Made by a program: the position numbers and the translations under genes. Of a stretch of DNA of 64,000 nucleotides, positions 14,815-27,318 are shown piece by piece. The stretch spans positions 1,488,001 to 1,552,000 of the forward strand of contig JACAAK010000003.1 of assembly GCA_025093985.1 (NCBI GenBank), written 5' to 3'. The notes below the pieces were generated by a model. That model saw nothing but the letters and a program-made list of their open reading frames with translations, had not been told where the DNA came from and ran no database searches. Position 1 is the stretch's first letter; each line of letters begins with the position of its first letter. This DNA comes from Calvatia gigantea (Eukaryota > Basidiomycota > Agaricomycetes > Agaricales > Lycoperdaceae).

Positions 14815-16476
14815 TCAATTGACATATCTCCTGGTCTGCTTGACGGCAGCGTATGGATCTTGTTTTTTGGGACGGCCATAATATGGTTCCGGGACCTCTG
14901 TGAGACAGTTCAACAACAAATATGGGATAGAGGAAACGAAAGACATACTAAGAACATCTTTATAGATGGTAGAGACATGCTCATCCCAAACTTCTCGCCA
15001 CATGTGAACGCCCCCACCCACGTGCGTATTAAGGCCCCATTCCCGCATGAAACTCCGAAGATCAAAACCCTTGCGTTGTCTATCAGACACTACGGGGATG
15101 TCGAGGACAATCGATGTAGGTTCATCTGGCTTAGCGCGAGCCTCGATGTTGAGGGAGTACTCCGACGAGCCGCGAGGCGGTTGTTGAAGCAGAAATAGAA
15201 CATATCGGTGATATGACGTTCCGCGTTGCGGGTGGGGAGGAATGTACTTGGTATGCTTATTCAGACCAAGGACACGAGAAGTTTGATGAGCAGATAGGGG
15301 AATATTGGGTCTGAACATGTGTCAGGCAAAACTACGAAACGACATATATCACGTACTGCATCCAATGCAAATATGTACTATACGTGAAATTTGTTTCGTC
15401 GGGAACATCTGACTTGATGTGAGCACTCGCAGCATAATCGGTCCATGGATTCATTTAGTCACCTGCATCAAGAAGGATTAGAGTATAGAGGCGGGTGTCT
15501 GTGTGGAAGACGTTGGCATAAACTTTGGGGGGGTCAAAAGTCTGTTGAGACGCAGAAAGAGACGATATCAAAAATGTGAATCTCGGGTTCGTATATACCC
15601 ACCTGTCTAGGAAGGAGGAAGGTTCCAGGCTCTACAATCTGGTAGGCTTTATTAGGAACCCTACCCAGAGTATTAGCAGCTATGCGAACGTCGACAGCAG
15701 GATGCATCTCAGAAAGTAAGTCCGGCACTACTTTCATCTGGTAAAGGCGCTCCATCTACGGTTGCTGATTAGAAATTTTGAGAACGAAAAAGTCCGAGAT
15801 GATGCTCACCAACAAATCCAGGTCACCATCTTTTCGCCACTTCTGCTCCACTAGGTGGCGGTCAATAGCTCGATTCATGTCAGCTGACAAGTGCATGTCA
15901 GCTTGGTGGCTCAATATGACTGACGGATTGAAACTCACGCATTGCATTTGCAACCCTCCATCGGACGTCAGGTAAGTTGACTTCACCTTGGACTTCCAGA
16001 ATTCCCAGCTTCTTCCTCATTGCCTCCAACTCGTCGTCCAACCGGTTTGTAACCTCTGAGGCATTTTCGGCTTGTGGGGCAACCGTCTCCGACCTTTTTT
16101 CTTCCGTTGCCTGAATCCTGGCACGCAGTAGCTCTGCTTCTGACTTGATTTGCACGCTGTCGTCCTTGAGTAAATCGAGAGCAAGATCGTATGCGGGCAC
16201 AACGCCCGGAGCCAAGGGCCGGCACCATTGCCTAGGCGAAACGGCTGAGATTGGTGCACGTTTGGGAGGGCGCCTCCCCCTGCGGGTTTCCACTTTGGCA
16301 GCTTGAGAAACGTATGGTATCTCCATTGGAAGAGAAGGGGAGACCTGGCCAGTGTCGACCGCTTCTTGTGCGATGGCGTTCATTGATCTCTTCCAGGTCC
16401 ATTGGCCTAGTTGTCTCGAGACCAGCCTGAGCGGTGACGATGTTCCAAGGGTGAATAACGACTTTGAATACACCAT
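14815..16476 (-). CDS. mrpl35: Mitochondrial large ribosomal subunit protein mL38 (Mrpl35 family)
   Basis: Six exons (16476-15939, 15883-15810, 15755-15603, 15541-15463, 15408-15357 and 15310-14815) give 463 residues with no internal stop. The start was chosen at the ATG at 16476 because what follows (M-V-Y-S-K-S-L-F, then Arg/Ser-rich and lacking acidic residues) looks like a mitochondrial targeting sequence. The family carries a PEBP-like fold in the mitoribosome large subunit. Matching blocks are V-V-P-D-L-L-S-E-M-H-P near residue 220, L-L-D-A-D-V-P-D and L-H-W-M-Q-P-N-I-P in the middle, and K-Y-I-P-P-H-P and F-x-R-E-W-G-L-N near the end. Splice sites restore these blocks across all five introns. 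Confidence 0.9.
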
Positions 16477-19400
16477 TGTCGCGTTTAGGACTCCAGATAT
16501 TATTCCAAAGCAAGTCGAAGACCCAAAAGAGCAGAGGACGATAAGCACAAATTCAGTCAGCACCCAGACACCAGACAAAACGCGCCTTGGCTACGAACCG
16601 AGAAATTTGTCAGAGTTCCCGCATTGTTTGCCTTTGTTTAACCCGAGGCGCTCTCCATCCATAACATAAGCTGACATGAAAAAGTACATAGTCGACACCA
16701 AGATTTACTTTACTGACGAAGCATTGCTTGTGTGCGCCGGCGAGGAATAAGTACACCATTGCCCTTCCAATCTTTAATAAATCGTCCCTCCTCAATAAAG
16801 AGTAATAGATACGACACAAATGACCACCATGAAGCGCAGACACGGTCCCAGGTGACATTAAACCTCGTACCAAGAATCCCTACTTGCGTGACGGCTCCCG
16901 CCCCCTTATCGTTGCAAAACGGACTCAGGGGACATAAACTAAAATTAACGAATAAAGCAAACCTAATTTCCTTCCGAGATCTACAAAATCCTCAGACATA
17001 CTATCACAAGACACCGAAATACCCAATCTATTTCCCCGCAATGTATCGAAGTTTATCCGTTTCTGCTGCCACTCCGCCTTTGTTCACAACACCATAAACC
17101 ATCTCTTTGGTCTTTACTGGAAACATCTCTTTGTTTTTCAGGCTCCAATACTTATGCCTCAAGGTTCATTTAGGCACAGCAACTGGCTTTGATATGCTGT
17201 TCTTTGTCCTCGAAAATAGTCGCAAGCCGCAGGACCGCTTGAACTCGGTAAAGCAACAAAAACACCACCGAATCGCCCCTTGGGGAGGCCCGTATTATTT
17301 ACTCCGCTTCTCCGTCCATGTTAAGCTCACAACTGACTATCTCGAGTTCAGACTACAAAAATCTGATGGTGGTTTTTCGTCCTCCGACATCACAGTCCGT
17401 AAGGAGCAGCAGAAATCCGTGCCGAGAACATGTTCAGGCTGGCGGTTAAGCTTGGTGTCGGCAACACCTGATAATTCAGTACTGATAGCTTCGGATTCAC
17501 TAAGACCATGCCAGAGGTCCGACTTGCGAACCCATCTAACGGCGCCTTCCTTCAGATGACAATAGGTGTGTGGCCCGTGGAAACGTCAGGCCAGAAAAGG
17601 GATAGGTGCCGAATGTCTCGTTGCCTCGAGGCGCTTGTCGACGTGTCGTGACAAGTCACCCACTGGGCGATGAAGTGAACACGTATACTATGCAGGCCTG
17701 GACGGCGGCTCTGTATATTTGACGGCCCATGGGTAATCCCAGTGTGGGTGGATACAAGGTATCGTCGACTCAAAAAGGCCACAGTCTCAAAGCCAGTCGA
17801 CAACCTATTAGAGTGTTGGGGAAATATCTCCCCACGAAACAGAGAGGTTGAAGTGTTAAAGGATCGCCGCATTTCCGTGAATATCTAGACGCCCAGTATC
17901 CCAGCATCGAGACCCGAAGGCCTTTGCATAATGTTAAACATGATCATATGGCTACCTCGTGTGCCTTCCGCCAGAAAGGTGTCGCGGAAAGCTGCAACAA
18001 CCATCGATAGAACGTCCTCTTCGAACGTGTTCACGTCGTATCCTGCACCATCATTCCCATGCTCACATCGCCAAGCTCCACATTCTCACCATCTTCATCT
18101 CCGTCCACATGTAATTCACCCCGACGTTGTAGCGTAGCACGATAACTTGTCATCATGGCACTAGCAATACATTAATGAACCCACTCCGTCGCCAGCGATT
18201 GGGCTGGAGGCCAGCTAGTCACGTAACGCTCTGGTGATGTCCAGCAAAGTAGATAACGAATGAATTGAAAACAACCAACGGTCAATCCATCGATGGTCTT
18301 GTTGAAGCCTTTCTACCGCCGTTAGGTTCTCCCTTCCCCATGCTTATTTCATACCCTCTTATTCAGAGTAGGCCTTCGACATGCCTCATCTGATAAGTAT
18401 CTGTGGATCCACGCTTATCTGATACACGTTGTCATTACGATCCCATCTAACTACCAGCCACCTTGGCTCTTTGTGATTTTCCCTGCCCTTCCTTTGTTTG
18501 ACCATTCCAACGGTAGACCACCCGACTTGCCGGTGACTACCATCTTGAAAAGCAAATTATCATGCGGGCACTAGAACCGATATCTCCATCCTGGCACCGT
18601 AAACCTTGCATATATCCATCTAAAAAGAACCACCCAATCATCAACGTTGCAACCAGAGACAAGGTCACAAGCCTCGACCTCCGGCTCCGGTCCATGGATC
18701 CCAAAAAAATGGTATCATAACTCCCGAAAACCGGGCATTCAACGCCGTACCTGACAAGCAAACGGATATCCGCCTGACCGCTGACGAGACCAAAGAAAAG
18801 CTCTTCGGGAATGTAAACCAGCAAACCTCACGTTATCGATCAGCGCATTTCCACATATTTTCAGTTCGCCACCCCTTATCTGATAACCGTATCACCACAT
18901 TTCATCAGCGATAGGGAGGCTCGACCGGTTGTTCGATATCCGACGGGCATCGAGAGACAACGGGGGTGACGAAGCTGGAGGGCTTACGTGCTGACATGGA
19001 ATCCTATGCCCGAAGTGCTTGTCCAATTTGCAAATCCGCTTTCCAGAACCACAACCGCACACTTATTTCATTGGTCCCGGATTGACCGCCGGAACGCTTA
19101 CATACCTTTGAACACAGGATATAGGTTTGCCCAAGAATTGTGAGCGAAAAAGTCGTGCTGTGCGGGTGCAGTGAGAAAAAAGAAGTAAATATAAATATTG
19201 CATGCTGTATCGGTACATATATACACAGCCGTTATTGCAGGCGGTTCACTTTTTTTTTTTGGAGCACAAGGGTTTCGGATCATATCTTTCACAACAATCA
19301 CATCTAGTGCAATCACATTCTCAGATCCAGTTAGATCGGGATGATTGTAAGAGCACATGTTGCACGAGCAAAGAAACCCAAATATATTAACCCCTAGGAA

Positions 19401-19683
19401 GGACGAGCCAAATTCTACAGAGGGCCATTGTACTGGAGATTAACCACGAAACAGTGAAGGGATCTACCGATGACTTGGAATGATAACACGACAAGGAAGA
19501 ATATGGCGGTTAAAGCACATATAAGCAGAAACAAAGTACCTAGTGGGTAAGCCACCAAAAGAGCACAACATAATAATTAAGGCCTAGAATAGAGGAGCGC
19601 GCATGGATAAAAGTACAGCATATGGGCGAAGAGCGAATATACAATGAGAAAATAAGGATAACGGGGAGCACGGGTATTACTCT
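16477..19683. other. Long stretch with no recognisable gene
   Basis: About 3.2 kb of ordinary base composition. Open frames on both strands are short, overlapping and without recognisable motifs. No terminal repeats, gag/pol motifs, tRNA or rRNA signatures were found. An untranslated or long non-coding transcript cannot be excluded. Confidence 0.5.
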
Positions 19684-20724
19684 TCAAAACGTTGAAAGGA
19701 TGTAAGGACCTCCACGTGTCATCCAGTCGTCCTCTCGCGAGGTATCCTTTGGGGGGAAACGATATTGGAAATCACCGTCCTTAACGACGGGATTAAGTCT
19801 CCTTAGGCGCTCCTCTGCCTCTTCACGCTCCATCTCAATCTCGTAAGGAGCTTTACCACCAGGCGGACGATAACCAACAAGAACGGGTTCTTGTTTGGGT
19901 TCCCAGCGACCACCGCCGGTAGCCTTACAAAGGATGCTGGAACGACGAAGAGGGTAGGCGTCGAGCTCACCATACGACTTCTCAACGAGGGCGAGATTTA
20001 CAGAAAGCGGTTTATGGGAATTACGGAGGGAAGAACGGCGTGTGCAAGGATGTGATGCGGAGTGAGGGTTTCGCGAAGAGGAAGCCGAGTTGAGACTAGA
20101 GACGCTGGGTGTAGTGCGGAGAGAACGGGCTTTGCGAGTAAGGGCTGCGGGAATATGGGTTGAGGAAGAGGATGAAGCGATGGATTGTTCATCATCACTA
20201 TTTGAAGCGGATGAAGAAACAGTAGAAGGGTTGGGCGAGAGAGGGTATCGTAGGAGAGAGATAGGATGTGAGAGAGCGCGCTTGAAGTCTGGGCGTTGGG
20301 GAGTGCGAGGGGTGGAAGGCTGTCCATGGATCTGGTCAAAGCAGTCATCGCAGACGCGTGATAGGAGGACAGGAGATTCAGGCGAGTCAAAGGTGGAGAT
20401 GGGGACATTGCGAGGTGGTAGGAGGAAGTCGAGATTAGTGGTATCAAGAAGGGGGGTCAACTTTGAAGTGCATGGATTGCAGAAGACGCCGCCGCATTTT
20501 CTGCAGTGATGGCGTCGCTCAAAGAGAGAGAAAGCAACGCGACAGTAGAAATTGTCGCAATGAGACGCGATTGCGTCAGGCTGGTGGGGGTTGCACGTGA
20601 GTTGGAAGTAGTTGATAGACAAGAGAAAGAAAGAAAAACGAACCTTCCAGAGATGTTTAGGGAGGAGAACCGCGAGGTGTTCGTTTGGGCGCGGGAGGTT
20701 AGCAGTATCAAGGGAGAGGGACAT
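19684..20724 (-). CDS. FYVE-type zinc-finger protein
   Basis: Two exons (20724-20644 and 20580-19684) with a 63-bp intron give 325 residues. A FYVE-like finger lies at residues 26-107. It has the WxxD motif (W26, D29), the basic R-R-H-H-C-R-K-C-G signature (49-57) and a final R-V-C-D-D-C (102-107). FYVE domains bind phosphatidylinositol 3-phosphate on endosomes and vacuoles, so a membrane-trafficking role is inferred. Two features are unusual: the first metal pair is C35-x4-C40 instead of C-x2-C, and 39 residues separate C64 from C104. The middle is Ser-rich and the tail, Y-R-F-P-P-K-D to P-Y-I-L-S-T-F, looks conserved. No other domain is seen, so the protein is mainly finger plus disordered region. 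Confidence 0.85.
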   Translation of the reverse strand: MSLSLDTANLPRPNEHLAVLLPKHLWKVRFSFFLLSINYFQLTCNPHQPDAIASHCDNFYCRVAFSLFERRHHCRKCGGVFCNPCTSKLTPLLDTTNLDFLLPPRNVPISTFDSPESPVLLSRVCDDCFDQIHGQPSTPRTPQRPDFKRALSHPISLLRYPLSPNPSTVSSSASNSDDEQSIASSSSSTHIPAALTRKARSLRTTPSVSSLNSASSSRNPHSASHPCTRRSSLRNSHKPLSVNLALVEKSYGELDAYPLRRSSILCKATGGGRWEPKQEPVLVGYRPPGGKAPYEIEMEREEAEERLRRLNPVVKDGDFQYRFPPKDTSREDDWMTRGGPYILSTF

Positions 20725-23700
20725 GTTGACGGTATGAGCTGGGGAGGGGAGACGGGGGTTGGGTGCACACTTTTATCCAATCCCACCTCCAGCCAACCAC
20801 AGATCTAGATCAGATCCTCAACCAGATCCCATTCGGACAAATTACCCATGTCACAAGTCACAGCCGAGAAAAGTCCTCTGCCGCGGACGCATAAGTACGC
20901 ACCGCACACCTCTCCCACATCCACTCGGCCCGTCCCGTCCTGGCTCATGCTCGCTGTCCCAATAGTAAGCCCTCTCTCTCTCGACCCTGCACCTCAAAGG
21001 TAATCACATCTCTTCCATCTACCGCCGATTTCGTGAATTACCTTCTCCGCTGTTCTAACAAAATTCGACCATTTATATATGTACATAATTCCAATTAATA
21101 GTTACAACTTTCTGCAGTGCACCGCGAATGAGCCTTGTTGGGTCATCAAGTTTCGGATATACAGGCAAATCCTCCGCCCTGTACCTAAACAATCCCGCAC
21201 AGTTCCACATGTAGTAAATTCCGGCACTAGTAAACATCCCGCTCACCCGGCCACAAGTAAAATTCCCTAGTAAATTGTAGAAAAAGCCGCGTTGTCACCC
21301 TCACCTCTAACATTCGTCCAAGCCGAAGTTCGGCCCTACGTAGACTTGACTTCAGCTAAGATACCCCGTTACTCTCCCCGTCCGAATAACCTCCTTTCGT
21401 CATATCTCACCTCGCGTGCCTGTAAAACTTACTCGCTTTGTCCAATCTGGACCCAGTTTTCACCACCCAGAACCACGCACATTGTTTAGATTCTTACTTT
21501 CGATCAATTTTCGCCCGAACTCACCTCGTCTAATCCCCAACACATTTGCAGTCTCTGCTTCAAACTACCACCAAGATTCACGCACACACTAGAACTATAT
21601 ATCGCCCCAAGTTTGCATCCCCATCCTCGGAGACAACCTCAAAATGCCCGTGGCTGCCTCATTTAACTCAATGACGACTCACTCACACGACCCACTCGGG
21701 ATATCCACTGCCACCGCGCGATGTAGCCAGAAGACGCTAATTTATCATCGAAACTCAAAACCCCGGACCAGCGGTGCAGTTCTACCAGGGACTACCACCA
21801 TCTGGAGCTAGCACCTCTTCCATAAAAAAAAATCGGCGCCTTCGTACTTACCTACTCTGATGGACTTCAAAACTAAGTTCACCCTTCCGTCACCGACTTT
21901 CTCTCATTCACAGTGTGACCGTGACCTCGGCGTATCAAAACTCGGTATTTTCGGGTGTCCCAATTCCTCAAGCGGTAACGCGCATATGGTTGTCAGTATC
22001 CCTAAGGCTCGCATCCCATGGTTGCCAAGTAGGTTAACGGACTTTCCCAGCATCCCATTGAACCTACGTCTTCTCCCCCCGATCTCCCCCTTATCTTACG
22101 TAGCGTGTTTTCTGCTAGCAATTCAATCGTGCGGGAAAAGTATTCCGGGTCGGAGGACTTCAGTTTGGGCCACTCGTCAGGGTGTGCACACCACGGCCAC
22201 GGCTGTTGGTCGTAATCTAGACAGGTTTTGTGATACCTCTTCTCGCGTTACCTATACTACTGTCATAAAATTATACGCTAATTCCTGACCAACTACATAA
22301 ATCAATGTCCAACCCTTGTTTATTACATGTTACAATGCGGGCGGACATGAATCACATAAGAAATAAACCCACCAATCGGGCCCCTTCTGGTCAATCCTAT
22401 TTATGTTCTCGATCACGCGTTGGTCGTGAAAAAAGGACGTGAATGGAGGAGGACAATCGGCGGTATCTATGCGGGCACGCTACACCATCGAAACGGACGC
22501 TCAACTACACAAGGGCCTTCCCACTCACTTGCTTCCGCTCCGAGGTAGAGATTGTGAGACACACATAGTCCGTCGACAAGCCACACCGCACCTCTGCGAG
22601 ACTCAAGGTGTCGACCCATATCTGAGAATGACAACAAGTCTAGTCATAAAACAGGGTCCTGGTTCCTTGGAGCAAGTTCCCAAAAATTGAGGTATAACGC
22701 CGTCCAACAACCCCACACCCTTGTCCACATTGGTGCATAGCCTATTTCCGCTGAAGCGCTATGAGTGGTCAGGCAAACATGTGAGAATAGCAGATAAGCA
22801 TTGGTGAGTCGTAATCTTACTCCCTTGGGATGTCCTTAGTACCCCCGAGGAGCCTCCCACCTTCATTTTTCAGGCTTCCACCTCTCCGTAAAAGCCTTGC
22901 TTGGACATTCCGCTTCCTTCTTCCTGCTTCCTACGTGGTAGCATGTAATACACCGATGATATCACACGACAGGGCACTATCTACCCGTCACGTCCTGGAC
23001 ACTAGATGTAAGACACGTTGTATTGGCTTTTCAATCGCAGAGGGGTCGTGTAGCGCAGCACAATACGACGGCTGGGGTGAGGTAGTAGCACTGGAAACCC
23101 AGCTAACCCCCTCGAACCTCGATATGCCAGGCTGAAATGAATGTCAAGCTGTTGCGCCTGCCCAAAGGCCCTATTCGGACAGGCATTCCACTTCGATAGA
23201 GCCCCGGCCTGTCCTTGTAGAGCCCAGACAGCTCTTGCCAACACGATGACGCTGTAAGAATGATTTCGCAGAAACCGAGTCTAAGGTCAAGGCCATTGGA
23301 GACCTTACACCAATGGTAGAATAATGATAGAATGGCAATACCAAAAGGGGCTCAAATAAATCAGACTTCCCTATACCTGCCGGCCAACTCCATTCAACAC
23401 TTTACACAAAAAATACGTCGCATATTCCCTCATCCTATCTCGGAGGTCGTACAGCATCCAAAAACACCACAAGTAGGACGGTTAAAATTATCATCCTAAA
23501 CAAGATTCCAGGGCATACAAGGTCGGTAATGCATCCTCCTGGGGCAAATCCTACGCCGCCAGTAGTCTACCCAGATCTATCTGTTCCCGCAATGCAAACT
23601 TATCCTACCACCTCCGATCTCAGAACAGCGCTGCCACACATACAGAGCCAATTTCGCGCAGTACCCCGAAACCTTTTCCCCATGCTGGCCGGCTCGCATC

Positions 23701-24708
23701 GGCCACGAGGCGGAAGCTTGGAACCAGAGCTAACGGCAAGGAGAAAAGGAAAGGAAGCTCTAGAGCTGCGGGGGAGCAGTTACATAGTGGAAAGTCACCA
23801 TCAAAGGGAACAAAGAAACATCAAAGAACCACAAGGGAAGCAACTAAAAAGTCCTCTCCAGACTTCGTTCTTTGCCTCAGGTTGAGCAGTGGAGGTTTCA
23901 GTAAAAGGAACACAATCCTCCATCAAATAATATGTGATGCGCTTGTGACGTTGCCATCGCTGATGCAGGAATATTGACGTCAAATCTGCCTCGAGGCGAA
24001 TTACCCTCTGTGGGCTCCTGGCATTGCCTGCTACACCCGGAGACCACCGCATCAATTAGTGCAAGCGGACAACAGCACCCGTTCTGAGAGTAACAAACTT
24101 GGCGGGGAGCGTTGATGCCTCGTGTTGATTTCGGATTTCACTAGATGCAACCAAGATGCTGTAAAGCTTTGTTGGAGATGCGTAACGATTGTTGTCCACG
24201 ACAGGCGGATCATGCCGCAGTGACGACATCTCACACGCTGCCAATCCTCCACGCGGAGGGTCAACTATCTCAAGCACCCACGGTACTCTCATTTTACTCC
24301 TTTCGAAATAGCACTTTGTCACATCTAACATAAGGGTCTCCGTTATTCCTTACTTATGTTTTTCCAGTATCCCGCAAGCGTGATGTGGGTGTGAACAGGA
24401 TCGACTTCCATTCCGAAATGTGCCGGCTCGAGTGGTACAGATTTTTGTACGCAACACAGGTTGAATTTAAATCGATTTAAGTTAGCCCCATCCGATGAGT
24501 GTTCAAGATAGGTAACAATGTCAAGCTTTCGACGAACGCTTTATCCCTAGGCCCACCAGGATCCGTTATCATCGTCAGCGCCCAGTCCACATAGAACTGG
24601 TCATATCCTCGAAGACTCGCAGATTCCTTCCCAGGCAACAACTGATGTCATCTTGTTGCATTCCAACATCTATGTATGATCGAAATCATTGAGACAAAAT
24701 GAGGGACA
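20725..24708. other. Long stretch with no recognisable gene
   Basis: Almost 4 kb lying between the upstream side of the FYVE gene and the 3' end of the Mei4-like gene. Composition is ordinary to slightly C-rich on the plus strand. No frame carries a recognisable domain or a convincing exon chain, and no repeats or RNA genes were identified. Confidence 0.5.
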
Positions 24709-26917
24709 TCATCCCACATACCAAGGGTCCAGGATATAGCGCTCGACAACTCCTAGTAACATCGTAAAGCCCACTTCATCGATCAAACACGCCGAAGGAG
24801 GCCGCATCCGATCAGCTTGGTTTTCTGATAGAGGTCGGTCACCTGAACAAGTGACTTCACATGATCTACCCTCGTTGGCAGAATCGCAAGCTTGAGCGTC
24901 AATGATACACTGCGCACCGCCGGTCGGTCCATCAAATATGTTGATGTCGGATAGGGTGTGCAGGTCACGTCCACCAGGGTCTCCGACCTCGGGTTCTTGG
25001 TGTGTTACGGCAGAGAACAGGTCCTGTATTTGAGAGTCCCACGTCATGTCCCCATCATCGTCGGTTAAGGAAACCGCCACTCTGGGAGCTTTAACTTTGT
25101 GCCTCTCTGTTGCTATTACCTGTTGCAGACCGGGTTTGATCCCGGGGTTGTGCTTTCCATTGTTGTGTATGATATCAAGGGGGTGGCGGGTTTCACCGTT
25201 TGACTGTTTAGTTAAGGGATTGGCTTCTTTATTATGATGGTTGCGGCCCCTTTGGGCTTGGTCCATCACTTGTTGGCATTTCAGAACAAGATTGTAAAGC
25301 GCGGAGAGTATGGCGTCGTGGAGGACGCCCAGAAGCGCCATCCCATCGCCTTCCTCCTCACCAACAGCTTTTGACGGGTGCTGATATGTAGACGTAGGGT
25401 CAGTCACTGGCATAACACCGAGGTTGGGCAGAGAGAGATCGGCGAGAATGTGCATTAGGCTGCACAGATACCACACGGCATCCTTCACGAGAAAATTCTC
25501 CAAATGGATGGGAAGGTTGGCAGAACCAGGCACCATAGAATCCAAGACCCTTGGTCTCACGAACGCATTGTCCCTTCGCCTAGGATGATCAGGCTCAGTT
25601 TCGGTCCCATTGGCCCCAGATCCTTCACGCAGCGCGGGGAAGAGAATTCTTTTGAGTTCACCAATGACTTCCAAACCCAATGACGCTTTCAAACTGGACA
25701 GACTGACAGCCCATCGCCTGCTTCGCGGGTGATCCTGTTTACCTGTTATCTGACCAGCACCCTGTATTGAAGAAGCCACCGAGCACAAGCTGTCAACAAG
25801 GGTTTGAAAAAGCCTCAAAAGGTCCGGACGCAAATCAATTGCACACGGATACTGTGAGATTATCTTCGTTCCATGATTTTCGGATCTGCCATTCAGGGAA
25901 AGTTCTCTGACGAGGCTCGCGACAAAGTCTTGAGTCGTTTGTTTGAAGGCTCGAATTACTGGTCGAAATATGTTGTCTATCAAGCAATCGAAAACCTTGT
26001 CGACGTCCGAAAGTTCGAGGTCCATGGTGGTTGTCACATTTTGTCGAATATATATGGGACGAAGGGAGGTAGTAATGACGTGTTGAAGACCTCTGCCGAT
26101 GGCAGTTAATGTGGCCGCGCTTGCAGTGGAGTGGTCCAACGCAGTCATCAGCATGCGAGAGGCGGCACGGAGAGCCTGTAAAGTCGCTTGGAGCAAGGCA
26201 GGTCCATTCCTGTTTACAGAGACCGCTTCACCAAATGCCCATAGTGAAAGTAGAAATTCACTGTTCCGCGGAATTGCAGCGCCGACATCTATGCCGTGAA
26301 CGCATCATGACGGTCCTACTTTGAACGAAGTGTAAGGCTCGCTTACGGTTGCACACCCCTTGAAATGTGGTCTCTGGGTCAAGTTGTGAATGTTGCTTGG
26401 GCATTATCATGGCATCATTGCTACCTGGGGCCGCTTTCGCCTTGGGTTTTTTTTTCTTGGTATCTGCAGGGGGCGCATCCGGCTTTGCCTGTGGCTTTGA
26501 TGGAATACCATCCGAGGCTATTTCTGGAAAAGGGTCACCAGTCAGGACAGGAAATTCTTGAAGGTGGCCAATAACGATGAACTTGCTGGTTTTCTGAGCC
26601 TCGTAATGTTCTTGGAGCTGCTTAAGATCGCGTTCTAGCCTTAGGGCATATATCCGCCAATAGTAGTCGGTCGTGGGAGGAGTGGGTCCAGATGGAGGAA
26701 TACTTGCACGCAAGTCGAGGACGTAAGCTAGAGAGAGAAGGAAGTCAAGATAAATTGATGGATCCGTGTCAATGCATACAGGTTACTGAAGCTTCCTTGG
26801 GCTTGGATCTGAGGGTTGCAATTGCCTGAATTTTGAGATATTGATCAAAAACATTATGGATGTTTGAACATGACCTACAACCGCTAGCCGCAGGCGATCT
26901 GCGTCTGTTAAATGCAT
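24709..26917 (-). CDS. Unknown protein with a Mei4-like N-terminus
   Basis: Four exons (26917-26879, 26825-26780, 26727-26347 and 26288-24709) join in frame to 681 residues, with introns of 53, 52 and 58 bp. No known enzyme motif is visible. The first 70 residues read as a short helix (L-R-L-A-V-A-I-A-T-L-R-S-K-P), then Y-V-L-D-L-R, then a longer helix (Y-Y-W-R-I-Y-A-L-R-L-E-R-D-L). That order and spacing resemble the N-terminal motif of Mei4, a protein that helps Spo11 make meiotic double-strand breaks, but this is pattern memory and not an alignment. A Lys/Ala/Pro-rich linker follows at about residues 115-135, then a mostly helical region and a hydrophobic C-terminal helix. If it is not Mei4, it is an orphan fungal protein. 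Confidence 0.75.
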
Positions 26918-27318
26918 CAAATGATCAAGGAGAAATGGTCACACGAAATCAATCCTGAGACGCATCAGGTAACGTCACGCACCACGACCTCACGTTTGCT
27001 CGAGTATGTCAAGAATGGTAAGTGCGCATGTCATCGCAGACCGTGACAAATACTTATGTTTTTCGCTAGTTATCGACGGGGTAAAGCCTACTACAAAGTT
27101 ACGCAAAGTACTACTGCTCAAGTCGATTCAATTATATGCATAGATAAACATGTATCAATGGGTAAGGTCCTCGAGAAAACGAACGAACCGGCAAGTGCCT
27201 ATTCCATTAAGTAAAACTAATCAATCATATATCTATAAGTTCATTTATTTATTTTTTCCAACAACGGGAGAGCGGTCATCTACCAACGCGTCCAGATCAA
27301 CAGCGGCTAGGTTGTTTT
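26918..27318. other. Intergenic spacer, tail-to-head
   Basis: About 400 bp upstream of the Mei4-like gene and downstream of the PHD-finger gene. AT-rich near 27060-27260. No gene or repeat seen. Confidence 0.6.

Noticed and set aside
14641..15198. 185-codon plus-strand frame opposite mL38
   Set aside because: It is antisense to the well-supported mL38 exons and shows no motif.
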